A stretch of 64,000 nucleotides of DNA from Lota lota (GCA_026745465.1 JACYXH010000090.1:144001-208000); one strand, 5' to 3'; counted from the first letter of the stretch, positions 17,885-57,865 are shown. Program-made: numbers and translations. Notes: a model not told the origin generated them from the sequence alone.

Positions 17885-18092
17885 TTGGCCACAATGCCCT
17901 TTCCTCAGAGCGTAAAGGACATCTTCTTGTACAAGATTGAGTCTGCTGGTTGCCACATCATGTATGCCCACTTTGATGAGCTGGCCAGTAGGTTTTTTTT
18001 CGAAAAGGACATCCCCTATAAGGATCTTATCCGCCACGGCACCGTCTGGCTTCTCCGATATGACTCCGCCTTCCTCTTACCCAAACCTCAGG
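17885..18092 (+). pseudogene. UGT exon-1 relic (copy B)
   Basis: The open frame encodes MPFPQSVKDIFLYKIES, then HIMYAHFDELASR, EKDIPYKDLIRHGTVWLLRY and LLPKPQ, matching the last third of the intact UGT exon 1. It has one extra Phe codon after ASR but no frameshift, unlike copy A. The match ends after PKPQ, where the intact exon continues PNMVLIGGINC, and the first two thirds of the exon are missing. No exons 2-5 lie directly downstream. It is a non-functional remnant. Confidence 0.78.
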
Positions 18093-19081
18093 TGAATGGG
18101 CCAGAAAATCGGCACAATCTCTGAACACACGTGCCCTCCTCACTCTTTTGTTCAGAAGGCCTTCCGAAAAGTGCCAAAGCACCCATAAGGCAGATGCCAC
18201 TTAATGTTCTCTATTATCATAAACACATTTACACTTTAATTGGCACTGGCTAATTGATGTTGTGCGATATCCCTGTAACATCGTTAAATCATGTTGCTCT
18301 ATTGATTAGGGCCTGTGTAGGCTTCTCCAAGTAATGTCAGTAGATCCAACACAATTTTTATTTTTTTATTTGAGTAAATAATTATAATCATGAAGGAGGG
18401 CATCAGTATCACTGTATTGATCAATTTATCTCATTCATCTTATTCGAGATGCGAGAGGAGCCACAAAGAACAAACTATTACCCCTATGGAGAAATTGCTA
18501 GTAAGTAGGTCAAATGAATCCCATGGTCTAGCGAAGCGATCCAGGAAAAGGAAGAGGCTGTGGTAGTGACCTCACTGAATTTGTATACCAATTGATTGAC
18601 GTAGCACTACTCCCGGTTCAAGGTATTCATCTGCAAATCCTGTCTCGAAGTGTATCCTGCCGCCCGGAAGGATACCATATTGGAGTGATTCAATATAGTG
18701 AAACATAACCGAAGCATGGTAGGCCTACCTAAGATTTGGTCCATTGCTATTTGAGCATTTAACATTGCACGTTGCAAATTGTTAACTTCTTTACAGTTAA
18801 TGCATTGTCTGCTGGTTTCTTTTTGGAATACTCTTCAGTGCATGCAAGAAGTTAGAGGTGAAGGTGTGATAACCGTTTTTGTGAAGGTCTCAAAACAAAC
18901 ATGCTGCAGCTTAGGTGTGAGGTGTGATATTCGCCAACATGAGACAATGCGCCGCAAACGTTTTCAGAGTGATATGCATGGCACTGAAAGGGATGTGGTT
19001 TCATTTTGAGATGAAGACTTGGATGGTCTAAGTCAGTGTCAAAGAAAAGAAGAACAAGAAGTGTTATACTACATCACTGCC
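18093..19081. other. Intergenic, upstream of the protease
   Basis: Partly shared with 2240-2290 and 2605-2870. From about 18720 the copies diverge, because copy A lost the protease promoter and exon 1. The protease promoter must lie here, but no TATA box or other site can be placed with confidence. Confidence 0.45.
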
Positions 19082-21117
19082 ATGCAGTTCAAAATTCTGC
19101 TACTTCTTTGCTTGGGCTGCCTCTCAGGTAGGATTTCAGCTTTTTGTTACCTTATCTATTTTGTGTGTGTACGATTATAATTAATACATTATAATAATTT
19201 ATTCTATGTGCTTCAGCCTCCATTTGTCGCACTTGAAACACATTTCAAGGATAAAGATAGGATATTGAAACAAGATGATATTTTTCTTGTACATCCAACC
19301 TCTTGTCTTATTACTGGCCGTTCCCTTAAGGTCACTGATGCTATCTGATGCTACCAGATCTCTCATAATGACCTTATTGTCTTTGTTGTTAAAGGTGCTT
19401 CTGACAGCGGCATAGTGGCAGGCACTGTGTCCAAGCCACATTCCCGACCATACATGGTATCATTGCAGGTGCGAGGAAAGCATCTGTGTGGGGGAGCACT
19501 TGTCCGGAAGGACTTTGTGCTCACCGCAGCACATTGCAAGTGAGCATAATATATTGAGTAAATATGTTATAAAACATACTAAATGTTGTGTTTTCCTCAA
19601 ATAAGTAAGCACTAACTGCATTCCCTATGAAGGAACAGCAAAATGGATCTGACTGCTGTGCTCGGAGCCCACAACATAACAAAGAAGGAGAAAAGCCAAC
19701 AAAGGATCCAAGTGGCTAAGTACCACGTGCATCCAAACTACAAGGATGGATCCGTTGGCTTCGACGTCATGCTTCTCAAGGTAATCTTGCTTTATATAGA
19801 ACAGGGTTTATTAACCTTCAGGCCTGATATGCATATGGGGTTGGAGGACACTTCTGAGGTGGCCTATATGCCATGATGGATACTTGATTATGCATTGTTT
19901 TATAAAGTATATTTGTACACATCCTGTACATACATGCATGCAGACTAAGTATATGATTCCTAGTCACAAACTACATAGCTTGGTGTGATACTCATACAAA
20001 GTAGTCTTCAATGCTGAGACATTGATGTTAACTGCAGCTGTTTATACAGTGAATATTTCAGACCTGAATTGGCCAATAAAGTTTGACCTTTTCAAATCCA
20101 TTAAAAAGGTTTTTTACCAAGAATAATTGTTGTTTTCAACATAAATCATAACATGCAGCTATATTAAGCACATATCTTAAACCACAAATTACAACTTTCT
20201 GCTGCATTATTCTGCAGTGTTCAGTAGAGATACCGATGACAGCAAGCAAACCATTTCAATGGTTATGCAGTTAGACAAATAAGGAGGGGTTAACACATGA
20301 AATGGTAGTGACAGTATGGATCAGGCACCAGATGAGGGGGCTCCTGGGCATAATCCACCCATGATCCTAACCATATATAATTGATAAGAAATCATATTTA
20401 GTAGACTCTGATCAATAAGACATGACTGAATGGCAACAATGGCAACCAATCAAAAATCTTTAGCCTAAAGCTCTGTGACTTCACACTATGGACCAAAGTG
20501 CTTATGCAGCCTCTCTATTTCTACAGTTAAAGACAAACGGCAAACTTAACCGCTATGTTAAGCCCATTGGACTACCCAAGAAAGATGGACAAATCCCCGC
20601 CAACATCAAGTGCTCTGTAGCCGGCTGGGGCATGCTTTACCCCAAGTCAACTGCCTCGGATGTCCTGAGGGAGACCGCAGTGGAGACGCAATCCAACCAT
20701 GAGTGCAAGTCTTTGTGGCGCGATAGCTTCAGCTCCAGTCAAATGATATGCACCCATTCTTCTGGCAAGAAGGGGGGAATCTGTGAGGTAATATCAACCA
20801 CAATAATCCTGTGTTGAACTGTATATGGATTCAAAAGTAGTGTATTTAGTAGTACTTTTTATTTAGTTCCAGAAACACTAATTGGGAAGGAGGACGAGCA
20901 GGTTGTAATTTCTGTGATTATGTGAGGTGAAGATATTGACATGGACATTTCCACCCAGGGTGATTCCGGTGGCCCATTGATCTGCGGCGGAGTGGCTCAG
21001 GGCCTAGCTGCTTTTACTGAATTGGAAAGATGTGACAGCCCCACGTATCCACATGTCTTCATGAAGATCCCCTTCTTTATGCAGTGGATTAAGGATGTGA
21101 TGCAGAAAAGGGACTAG
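19082..21117 (+). CDS. Granzyme/chymase-like serine protease, five exons
   Basis: This is a predicted secreted or granule trypsin-fold protease of 250 residues. Exons: 19082-19127, 19395-19539, 19639-19780, 20527-20787 and 20959-21117, with phases 1, 2, 0, 0 as in granzyme genes. Signal peptide [16 protein letters not shown] is followed by a short propeptide and the mature end IVAG (usual form IVGG). The triad is His62 (LTAAHC), Asp106 (FDVMLLK) and Ser201 (GDSGGP). Six residues before Ser201 is Gly, not Asp, so trypsin-like cleavage is unlikely; granzyme B-like or chymase-like specificity is possible. [11 protein letters not shown] is typical of granzymes. AATAAA at 21533 follows. The gene is convergent with RABL3. 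A broken duplicate lies at 2980-4642. Confidence 0.9.
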
Positions 21118-21223
21118 GTAACCCACTTCAACCTTTTGAAAAGTATCCCAGCATTTCGTTTTCATGTAATTATTGCTAGTGTGTATACTGCATATTCAAT
21201 TATTCATTGACTTAAATTTTACC

Positions 21224-21325
21224 ACTTTTACTGAATTGTGTGGATTTGACGACCCTAAGGATTCACGTTTTCACGAATACTTTATACCCTGGATTAAGGA
21301 TTTGATCATGCATAAAAGGCACTAG
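21224..21325 (+). pseudogene. Terminal-exon relic of a third granzyme-like protease
   Basis: About 107 bp after the protease stop, a frame encodes TFTEL, then GFDDPKDSRF and YFIPWIKDLIMHKRH followed by TAG. This parallels [17 protein letters not shown] and [13 protein letters not shown] at the end of the intact gene, but is far more diverged. The catalytic GDSGGP part is missing. It is a leftover of an older tandem duplication and is absent from copy A. Confidence 0.75.
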
Positions 21326-21532
21326 GTTACCCTTAAGAAAAATAACCCAGCAGTAAAGTTAAACTGGACAGCCTAAAACGGCCACTACTGATTGGGCTAC
21401 ATGGGTAACAAGCTACTGTGACTACGTATGACCTGGCTACTTCATGGGGTCTCTGAGGCCTTAGCTGGGTGATCTCTGCATGGATACTCTTTCGGAAGGT
21501 GCATATTAGGTAGATTATAGTATATGAGGCAA

Positions 21533-21538
21533 AATAAA
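21533..21538 (+). other. Poly(A) signal of the granzyme-like gene
   Basis: AATAAA on the plus strand, 416 bp after the protease stop codon. The same motif is kept in copy A near 4784. Confidence 0.55.
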
Positions 21539-21595
21539 AACAATACAGATTGAGTCATTCTACATTTGTGATAAAAACAATCAAATAAGACAATC

Positions 21596-21601
21596 TTTAT
21601 T
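21596..21601 (-). other. Poly(A) signal of RABL3
   Basis: TTTATT on the plus strand, that is AATAAA on the minus strand, 204 bp beyond the RABL3 stop codon. The two convergent genes have signals about 60 bp apart, so their 3' ends may overlap. Confidence 0.6.
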
Positions 21602-21804
21602 GAAAACATAATTCATTGACTTGTTTTTCATTTAACCCACTGTGAACCACTGGAAAAAAATTATTGCCTCTGTACACCATTGTGATAGTTGCAGTTTTCT
21701 ATTTACAAGCAATGGAGTTTGGAAATCAGTTTGTGGTTGCACTTTCATGTGTTTCAATGGAGGAAAACCACAGGCGTCTGCAGGGAGGCTGTAAATGCAC
21801 CGTG

Positions 21805-24349
21805 TCAGTCATAGTGCAAGCTTTTAAAGTTGAAACGTTTCCTGTCTGTAAAACCCGCCATCTGCCAATAAAACAAAGAATTTGAATCATCTTAATATCT
21901 AAAAGATAAGTCCATAATGTATATTTTTATTGGATATGATGTGCAGAAGGATGTTGAGGGAATCAACCAAACGTACCTGACTCGGGTCTCTTGTAAAGTA
22001 TCTCTTCTCAACCACCTAGTAAACAGTAAGTTAATAGCCATTTTGTAATTATTATATCAATGCGGTATGAGGTATTTGGACTAGCGTGGATAAAGAATGT
22101 GTCTAGAATGTGTCACAGTCTAGAATGAATGTGAAAGTAAAGTAAAAAGTATTGGTCCATCTTATGGAAGGCATAGAGCTGGGCACGTACAAACTAATAA
22201 ACAAATGGGTTTGATCAAAGATTTAGTATTTATTTACCAATGGCTTTATTTTAAGGCGGCAGGCTTACTTCTTCAGTAGCAGGATAAATCAGAGATGAAT
22301 TCTCACCTTGTCGAAGAACCGGCTTAGCTTGACAGCGTTGGACGTGCCAGCAGCAAGGTACCGCGGGTTGGTGCAGTCCTGAGAGACAAGAAGATCTCAG
22401 TTTAGTGTGAACTACAAACCACAAGGAAACTGGTAAGTCAGTGTACCCACATAAACCCCAAGAAATAAAGTATTTTCTGTGCATGTTATAAACATGTAAT
22501 AAGTTACTTTTTCCATTTGTACTTGATATGTTCCAATCCATGTGACCTTTTGAAGCTGAGTAGCCATCTGTCAAGGTTTCCTTTCTACCCAACAATCATT
22601 GTTGTAAAATCAAGAAAACCTCTGTTCCAGTCCCAGTTTATGACTCACCCTCTTCCCCTACCTTGTAGATTGTTGTACGGTTTCCATTGAGTATTGTTCT
22701 CTCCTTTGAAAACACTCCACACCATGTTGTGTGTTTAGCTGTGCATCTACCCATTATCAAGCTCCACGTAAAAAACATTACTCAATACTCAAAACAATGA
22801 CATATGGGTGACCTCACACACGGCAACCAAAAAGTGATGAATAAAAGACAGTAAACAAACATCTGTAGCACCCCTCTTGTTTCAGGACATGCAGGCGACC
22901 TACCAGGTTGATCTCCTCTGCGTTGAAGTCCTCAGACAAGAAGGCGGTCCTGTTCAGGACATCGCTGCGCTTGTTCTCGGGGATCTGGTCAAATTTGGTT
23001 CCGATCAGCAGCAGAGGCACTGGGTTCTCAGCAAACTGCTCTCGGTCATAATCACTTCTGATGGTGGAGGGAGTGCACAGGAATCCCAAGTTTAGTATCT
23101 GGTATTTTAGCTACTGTACGCTCTGTTGCTTTGTATCTAAGCCTAGGTATGTCCTGGTACTTTATTGGCACTTTCATTTGTGTTACCCGTTTGAGACGAT
23201 GACTCCTGTGGGTGAGGAGTCTTTGTTTAGGGCCTCCAGTGACCATCGGTAGAGGTTCTGGGAGGATTTCTTGTTTGTCAAGTCATGCACTAAAATAATA
23301 CCTGAGGGCAAACACGCAAATGCCATCATCTAGTGCTAGGAAAAACATCATGACATTGATATTATACATATTTTATATTATTCTCCTTAGTAGTAAGAAT
23401 GTCACTAGCTTGAATTAAATTTCGACCAGTAATATTTTTTCAAATGACACAATAACAGACATTGCCTTTACCATTAACTGAATTGTAGAAGACGGCTCGG
23501 GTGCTCTTGATACTGCTAACACAGCCAACCGAGCCTCCCACGTCCCACAGTTCAATGTAGTATGTTTTCTCTTCTGGGGTCCCCTCTTTGTAGTCATGAA
23601 TCTGGAAATCAACAAACCAGGTCTCCACTACGTATGCGGAACTGTTTGTACTCATTGAGAAGGCAATTTAAATGCATATAGATGTATTCTACATTTTCAC
23701 AAACAACCGAGACGGCTGCCTGCTGTGTCACACATTTCGTGGCTCTGTTTGGTTATAGGTCTATCCAATTGCTTATAGAGGCATTTTGGTCTGCGCCCGT
23801 TGATAACGTCGCTTGGAAATCGAAAATGAACAGAGGTTCCAGACAAGACGCATTTGCGATTTCGTCTGGTGATGTCAGGCTAGTAACCTACAGTGTATGG
23901 TATGACTGATGTTAGCCACACGTCTTACCCGAACGTCCAGGGAACAGCCTACAGTCCACGATGGGTTTCCTAAAACCTGGTTCTGACATAGAAGATGAAC
24001 CAGTGAAGATTTCCCAACACCTGCAACAGACATACGTTTGTTAACTGCCGAACGCCGACAAAGATAAGGACGCAAATAGAAATGGCACGAATGAGACTGA
24101 CAACATTAACTTAAAATGCTGTCAACATGTTATTGATTTCTCAATTGCGTGGCTGCTACTGCTTGCAAGGAACTGGACATGGCACACATCAACTATCTCG
24201 ACATCTCAAACATATACACACAAACTTAAGGCGTGTTTGCCATGGCAATCATCGCCAAAACCTTATTACTGCTTAAATATATTATACGCAGTATTCTACT
24301 AACCCGAATCTCCCAACACTAATACTTTGACTCTATCAAGAGAGGCCAT
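21805..24349 (-). CDS. rabl3: Rab-like protein 3 small GTPase, eight exons
   Basis: Minus-strand exons: 24304-24349, 23929-24020, 23472-23601, 23187-23301, 22904-23054, 22307-22378, 21977-22015 and 21805-21861. They total 702 bp and a 233-residue protein (human 236). It begins [15 protein letters not shown]; the P-loop is GDSGVGKSS, switch II reads WDVGGS instead of the Ras-type DTAGQ, the base-recognition motif is GTKFDQ, and the end is [13 protein letters not shown] without prenylation cysteines. All these are hallmarks of RABL3, a Rab-related GTPase reported to act as a dimer. All splice sites are GT-AG and phases join cleanly. The last exon starts [10 protein letters not shown] where human has IPGFPDRKRFGAGT, three residues shorter. 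It is head to head with GTF2E1 and tail to tail with the protease. Exon 5 is duplicated at 5612-5751. Confidence 0.96.
23740..23882 (+). mobile_element. Partial TIR element in RABL3 intron 2
   Basis: Shares its sequence with the 3' part of the element at 41913-42325, including GCTTGGAAATCGAAAATGAAC and the terminal GTCTGGTGATGTCAGGCTA. The 5' end is missing. It lies 46 bp downstream of the end of RABL3 exon 2 in genomic order, wholly inside the intron. Confidence 0.7.
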
Positions 24350-25138
24350 GTTTGACAACCATGGATGTCGAAAAGTTGACAAGTAGCTCCCGGAAGAGCC
24401 CACGGTAATCCCCGCCTTCAAAACATAACCCTTTAGATTACATTGGTTCTAAACAACTACTTCCGTTAAGGCGGGTCAAATAAACTCTTCTTTGGTTGGT
24501 CATTGGATCTTAAAGTGACATGGTAGCCAATTGCAAACGAGAACATGTTTTGTTTATGCCAGTTGTTTCCTGGTTTACTTCAAGCCGCACTAGCACCAAG
24601 AAGTTAGCCACAGGAGTAGCTATGTCCACGGTATGTGTTGTCCACAACTCATTTATCATCATAACAAAACAAGTTCCACATTTACTCACCAGCTGTACTC
24701 CGTAATCACGTGACCTACTTGGTGGGTCTGTGATGCTGCCTGAACACTTTTATAGCTAAATGACTTTATTTAGCAAGTTAGCACGATTAATTTCTTGAGG
24801 TAACGTTATTAGCATAGTTATTATGTTCCAATCGTCACAACGACTACATAACCTTTGTTACTTGTTTAATGCTTGTTACAATAGCGTGGTCTCTGTTTGT
24901 GTTTCAGAGGTGTGATCTACATGATGCATGATCAGGATTTCTGCTCTATATTGAATCTCTAAAGTGTTTACCCACATGGATTCTCGTGCAGCTAAACATC
25001 AGTCTCATCCCTGTCAGATTTTACTTCCTTTCTAACTATTGGTGGGTCACAGTTGATCCCATATATACTGACCAGGAAAGGTCTACAAAGCCACAGTACC
25101 ACCTATCAGCAGGTAGTTGAGACTCCACACAGTAGAAA
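24350..25138. promoter_or_regulatory. Bidirectional RABL3/GTF2E1 promoter region
   Basis: About 790 bp separate the RABL3 start codon (minus) from the GTF2E1 start codon (plus). ETS-type sites occur at 24390 (CTCCCGGAAG) and 24460 (ACTTCCG), and an inverted CCAAT box (CATTGG) near 24501. No TATA box is seen. Possible GTF2E1 5' untranslated exons lie here (donor CACG/GTATGT near 24629, acceptor TTTCAG near 24908), but these are not certain. The same head-to-head arrangement exists in human. Confidence 0.6.
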
Positions 25139-39100
<13,962 letters not shown>

Positions 39101-39630
39101 TGAAGACGCACACACGCACGCACAAACAAGCACACACACACACACACACACACAGCTGCATACGAGGACGGTCGTGAGGCGGAACGTGAAAGGTTTACCA
39201 ATCAGGTTTCGTGCCTGCCTTCCGCTAGGTCATCCATGCTTTAAAGTATTGTGCCCCTGCAGTATTTTCTCAAGTCAACAAACTTGACTTGGACTCGGCA
39301 GGTTGCCTTTTTTCTTTTTTTTACTGAGTGCCAATTTATATTTTTGGTTTGTTTTCGTAGGGCTCCTGGTATTTGTACACGCTTCAGTCCCCTGTTCGAA
39401 TTTCAAGTTTGAGTACCACAATATGGTCCCAACGTTTTCTAGAAGCCTTCAAATTTCAAAAGTGAAATTGCTAATTGATATGCAGTATCATCTGATAGTT
39501 ATGTTTTACTTGAGCAGTTTAATAAACCAGATGGGGAACAGATGTTTGTGTGTGGGTTGCTATGTGTGCATTTTTTAAGAAAACTCAAATTACATTCTAT
39601 TACAAAAATCGGCATTGCTTTCTAAATAAA
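39101..39630 (+). other. GTF2E1 3' untranslated region
   Basis: Follows the TGA stop, begins with an imperfect CA run (39106-39153), and ends near an AATAAA at 39625-39630. An earlier AATAAA lies near 39520. No other gene is seen. Confidence 0.5.
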
Positions 39631-41528
<1,898 letters not shown>

Positions 41529-41714
41529 CTGGTGTGTGTGTGGGGGGTGGGGAAGGGGGGTTCCCTGGCTCCCCACCTGGCTACAAAGGGAGAGGATGGA
41601 CACCCGTGGAGGGCGGCCTGCTAAAGGTCACTGTGATACCAGGGCCAGAGCTCATTAGAACCCCCAGCAGCCCCACCTCCACGCTATTGATCCCAGAAAA
41701 GTACGCCTGAATGT

Positions 41715-41749
41715 GGGGGTGGGTTGGCTGGGGGCTGGGGGCTGGGGGG
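41715..41749 (+). other. Potential G-quadruplex
   Basis: Four or more G runs of 3-6 separated by short CT or TTGGCT spacers, meeting the usual G3+N1-7 pattern. Function unknown. Confidence 0.5.
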
Positions 41750-41912
41750 CCCCCTCAGATGTGGCGCACTGCAATGCATGATGGGAGATCAAGGCTAGGT
41801 AGGTTGTGTTAATTGTGTATGGGGTAGTGGTGATTGATGAGTGTTGGTTATTTGCATACTGCAGTTAAAGCATATTCAGGATGGTGTATTGTTTATTGAT
41901 TGAGGCCTTTCG

Positions 41913-42325
41913 TAGCCCGGGAACCAGACAAATCGGAGAGCTCTGTTTTTGTTTTTGCTCTAGCAGATGGTCTGGCCCACTTTGGCTTGGACAGATTTCA
42001 GGCCACCCTTAACCGGGTCGGGCCAATCACAACCTTTTATCTGCTATCGCAACAGTATTCAACGAACTGGACGGTACATTTTTTATCTTACAAACAACTG
42101 TGCTTAAAGCTTTTGTCGACAAGAAGGATGTGTTTGCCGTACTTCTGACAAGATTAGGACAAATCTAATTTAAACTCACATGTTTGATTGGTTGTAGGTC
42201 CATCAACTTGCGTTCAGAAGCATTTGCATTCTGTGCCCGTTAATAACGCCGCTTGGAAATCGAAAATGAACTCAACGTTTACAGACTCATACGCATTTGC
42301 GAATTGGTCTGACGATGTCATGCTA
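41913..42325. mobile_element. Short TIR DNA transposon (MITE)
   Basis: Starts TAGCCCGGGAACCAGAC and ends GTCTGACGATGTCATGCTA, which are imperfect terminal inverted repeats (outer TAGCxxG, inner ACCAGAC). The 3' half is shared with 23740-23882. It is about 413 bp with no transposase. The target-site duplication is not clear. Confidence 0.7.
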
Positions 42326-47719
<5,394 letters not shown>

Positions 47720-47880
47720 AGTTAGCTAGCCAGCTTACTAGTTAAACGGCTAGTCCACTGGCTAGTTAAATGGCTAGCCCGCTGGCTAGTTAAACGGCTA
47801 GCCTGCTGGCTAGTTACACAACTAGCCTGCTTGCTTGTTAAACGACTAGCCTGCTGGCTAGTTAAACGGCTAGCTAGCTT
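47720..47880. repeat. 24-bp minisatellite
   Basis: About six units of roughly 24 bp built from GGCTAGTTAAACGGCTAG plus CCTGCT, with small changes (CCACTGG, CCCGCTGG, TTGCTTG). GCTAGC half-palindromes recur in every unit. Reading frames through it on the minus strand are a product of the repeat. Confidence 0.85.
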
Positions 47881-47907
47881 TGCAGTCCAGTCAGGCTCCA
47901 GGCCTGG

Positions 47908-47950
47908 GAGGGAGGGGAGGGGAGGGGAGGGGAGGGGAGGGGTGGGGTGG
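47908..47950 (+). repeat. (GGGGA)n tract, potential G-quadruplex
   Basis: Seven or so GGGGA/GGGGT units directly follow the 24-bp minisatellite. Successive G4 runs with single-base loops are an ideal quadruplex pattern. Confidence 0.7.
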
Positions 47951-48135
47951 TAATGGGAAGTTGGTGGCAGTGACTGTCGACCGGCAGGAGACAGATTCCT
48001 TCCACCAGGTCCGCCATATGGCTCCTTCATGAGACCCCTGGGAGCTACAGCCAGCTTGTCTTCTGCTTGTTTTAGTGCCGGCTGACAGGAAGACGGGAAG
48101 CCGCTCATCCTTCCACCGCCATTCAGAAGGCGTGC

Positions 48136-50095
<1,960 letters not shown>

Positions 50096-50892
50096 TATGT
50101 AAACCTGTGTTCTGCGTTTTTTACTAAAGAGCAATTTAAGGGAATAGTGATTTCCAGTCAGCAAAGTTTGTATATTTGTCCATGTGCTTTGAGGCGTATG
50201 TGTGCTTTGAGGCGTGTGTGTGTGTGTGATTGAGTGCATGCGTGTGTGGGTTTGCATGCAGGTTTTGGAAAGCATGGACACACTCAAACACACATGATGA
50301 GTGTGTGTTTGGTTGTCCGTGTGAGTGCTTGAGTGCAGCCTGAAGAGCATCAATCCTTGTCACCATCTGAGTTGTAAGCCTCCAGTCTCTCTGTTGATGG
50401 TTCACCAAGACCAACCCCAACCCACAAGCTCAATTATCGAAGCTTTGAACCCTTATTGTCTTTTCCACAACACAAAGTGATAGTGAGGTAATGTCATAAT
50501 GTTACTGCATGGCCATACCTGAAATCCAGCTTAGGATCACGCACCATTTTCTCGGGGTTTAGCCCAATGGATATAGATGCTATCACACCTCCTTAACCAG
50601 GTTATGGGCAGAGATGGCTAGCTCAACAAGCGAACATAGAGCATTTAGCGATGCTTCAATTTAGGCGAATACAGTTAGAACTTTTAGCAATTTTTTTACC
50701 CAGTGTGAAATTGCTAAAATGAGAATAGTTTGTCAATATTTAATGGACACAATGATTTTAGTTTTTCAGGAAACAATTAGTTGTTGGGCCACATGATGTT
50801 ATCTCATGTAATGTATATTCACCCAATCATTTGGCAAAATGATACCGCAACTGTTGCTGTGATCTCTAATCATCGTTCATATTAGTCAGTGG

Positions 50893-50893
<1 letters not shown>

Positions 50894-50936
<43 letters not shown>

Positions 50937-51040
50937 GACAAAGACTGCGTCACAGTTCTCTTCAAATTATTTCCCAGTAGGCTCAAATGGGATACCTTTA
51001 GAACAACAATCGCAAAGCTCGATTTTCTACCACATCGTGC
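50894..51040. repeat. (TG)19 with a shared downstream flank
   Basis: The TG run (50894-50932) is followed by GTTATTGACAAAGACTG and TTATTTCCCAGTAGG. The same order follows the TG array at 52997, so both belong to one dispersed repeat. Confidence 0.6.
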
Positions 51041-55891
<4,851 letters not shown>

Positions 55892-56349
55892 GAATATGGA
55901 GGCTCTTCAACTTCAAGTGACAATTACATTAGAATAATTATGTTCAGAAATTCCGCTGATTCTGATGCACCGAATGGCACACCGAATGGTGTGCGTTTGT
56001 TAAACATGCTAAAGAAAATAACCTTAACGTTGTTGTTTTTTATGAAGCCAGCTATTGTCTCAGCTATTCTGTAGCCTGGAGTACTCCGGGTATTTAATAT
56101 TCACCGCTGCATAATTATCATATCCCTTTTAGAATCCAGTGCAGGTTTCTTTAAATAACATAGGGTACATGACAGAACGCATGCACTCGCATGCACACAC
56201 ACACGCACGCATGCACGCACGCACACGGTCATGCACACACATGCAATCTCCATCTCATTGTATCAGCACTATACGACCGGTGGTGAAATAGGGCCGGTGT
56301 TGTGGTAAAAGCGCGGGATGGACAGGCCATAACGTCTGATTGCAGAAGT

Positions 56350-56560
56350 CCCCCCCCCCCCCCCCCCCCACTGAGGAGGGGTCAGAGGGACCTAGGAGCT
56401 CCTGCGCTTTATATCTGACTGTTTTTTTATTTTTCTCTCTGATTGGTTCGTCCCCAGTGCCTTTTAACTGGAGTGGTTTTGTTCCACCTTACCCACTCCT
56501 GGAAAAAGAAAATCCATCCCCACCCACGCGGGTGGGGGGGGGAGGGGGGGGCGGGGGCTT
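56350..56560. repeat. C20 tract and nearby G-rich tract
   Basis: A run of 20 C at 56350-56369 is followed 160 bp later by a G-rich stretch at 56530-56558. They are complementary and could pair. No gene lies between them. Confidence 0.6.
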
Positions 56561-57865
56561 CATGAAGGGAAACCAAGCGCTCATGCGTGCACCCCGCCGG
56601 TCACGGAAGGGATATGTGTGTAAACGTGGAGATTTACAGGTTGGTGGGATGCAAAACAAAACGACAGAATCATGTTGTGCCATGTCGAAGCAGAGATATT
56701 GTAATGCTTCTGGATTAATCGGGTGGCCGTGCGGGCAACCTTTCCAAAAGATGGGTAATTGCAGCGTATAATCGTCAACAACCTGCAATATTATTTATTT
56801 CTACTGTCTAATTAGCAATGTGCTCCAAAGGCTGTGTCTTTATGAATGGGTTCGTAAGAAGAAGCTTGTTTGTGTTGAGGGAGGCACAGCAGGACTGATG
56901 TTGTGGAGTTGTGTTCTGTCAGTGTGTCGAGGATTGACTTCAGCACAACATCAGACGGACCAAACACCAATATGTAAATATAGGCGGGTTTGTAACACAC
57001 CCTTACACAACAAAAGCACATTTAGGGTAAGTAAAGGTCCACCGTACATTGATCCCTTTAAACAAAGGCATCTCAATACAGGCTTGAGTGTGAGCCAAAC
57101 AGACCATGGAGGTTTGAAATGGGATTTGAGAATTGAATCAGAGGCTCTCTCAGGGAACATAGATACACCGAAAGATACATTCAATTGAATACATTTTAGA
57201 TGATACGCCAAACTTCATCATTGGGCCTATTCCTTTTCTATTATTTTCTTCTTTTCCAAGGGACTCCACCCACTGCCGCCAAGAAGAATCAGGCAAAAAA
57301 AAGCATAGGCCTTGAATGTCAATGGCTTGAGGAATGACTTAATGTTTTCACACGTTCAACAGGTCCACGTGGGAGATGCTGCCTTGTAGAAGTGTAGCCT
57401 GGATGTAAATATTGATCATATAAGAGACGGAGGAAAACAAAACACATTTCCTTACTTGAGACTTAACCATGTAGGCTGCCTCTCGACGGAGAGCCGCCGA
57501 GGGCCGCAGAAGCTGGTGATGTAAGCGCTTATGCAATTCCGCTGCCTCACTGTACACCAGGCGTGCCTCTCCGAAAGCGCGCTATTTTTATTGCTAGAAA
57601 TGTGTGAATGTTCTGCATTCTATTCCGTCTATTGACACAAACAACGCTTATTAAAGGTGATAAAACACGGATTACATTTGAGTTTATGTTAAGGCCACAT
57701 ACAACTGAAAGCATATTCTGCGTTTTGGAATGGAGTGATTCGTCCTTGAAAGCCTCAGACCTCTAGTAGCAGAGCGAAGTGACTGCAGGCCTAACTGTTG
57801 CTGTTTATTTTTTTTTTTTTATTTTTTAATTCGCTTCATTCAGTATTATTTGATGAATAGCCCTC
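56561..57865. other. Intergenic, upstream of STXBP5L
   Basis: Non-coding. No recognisable feature besides a poly-T run at 57808-57830. Confidence 0.45.
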
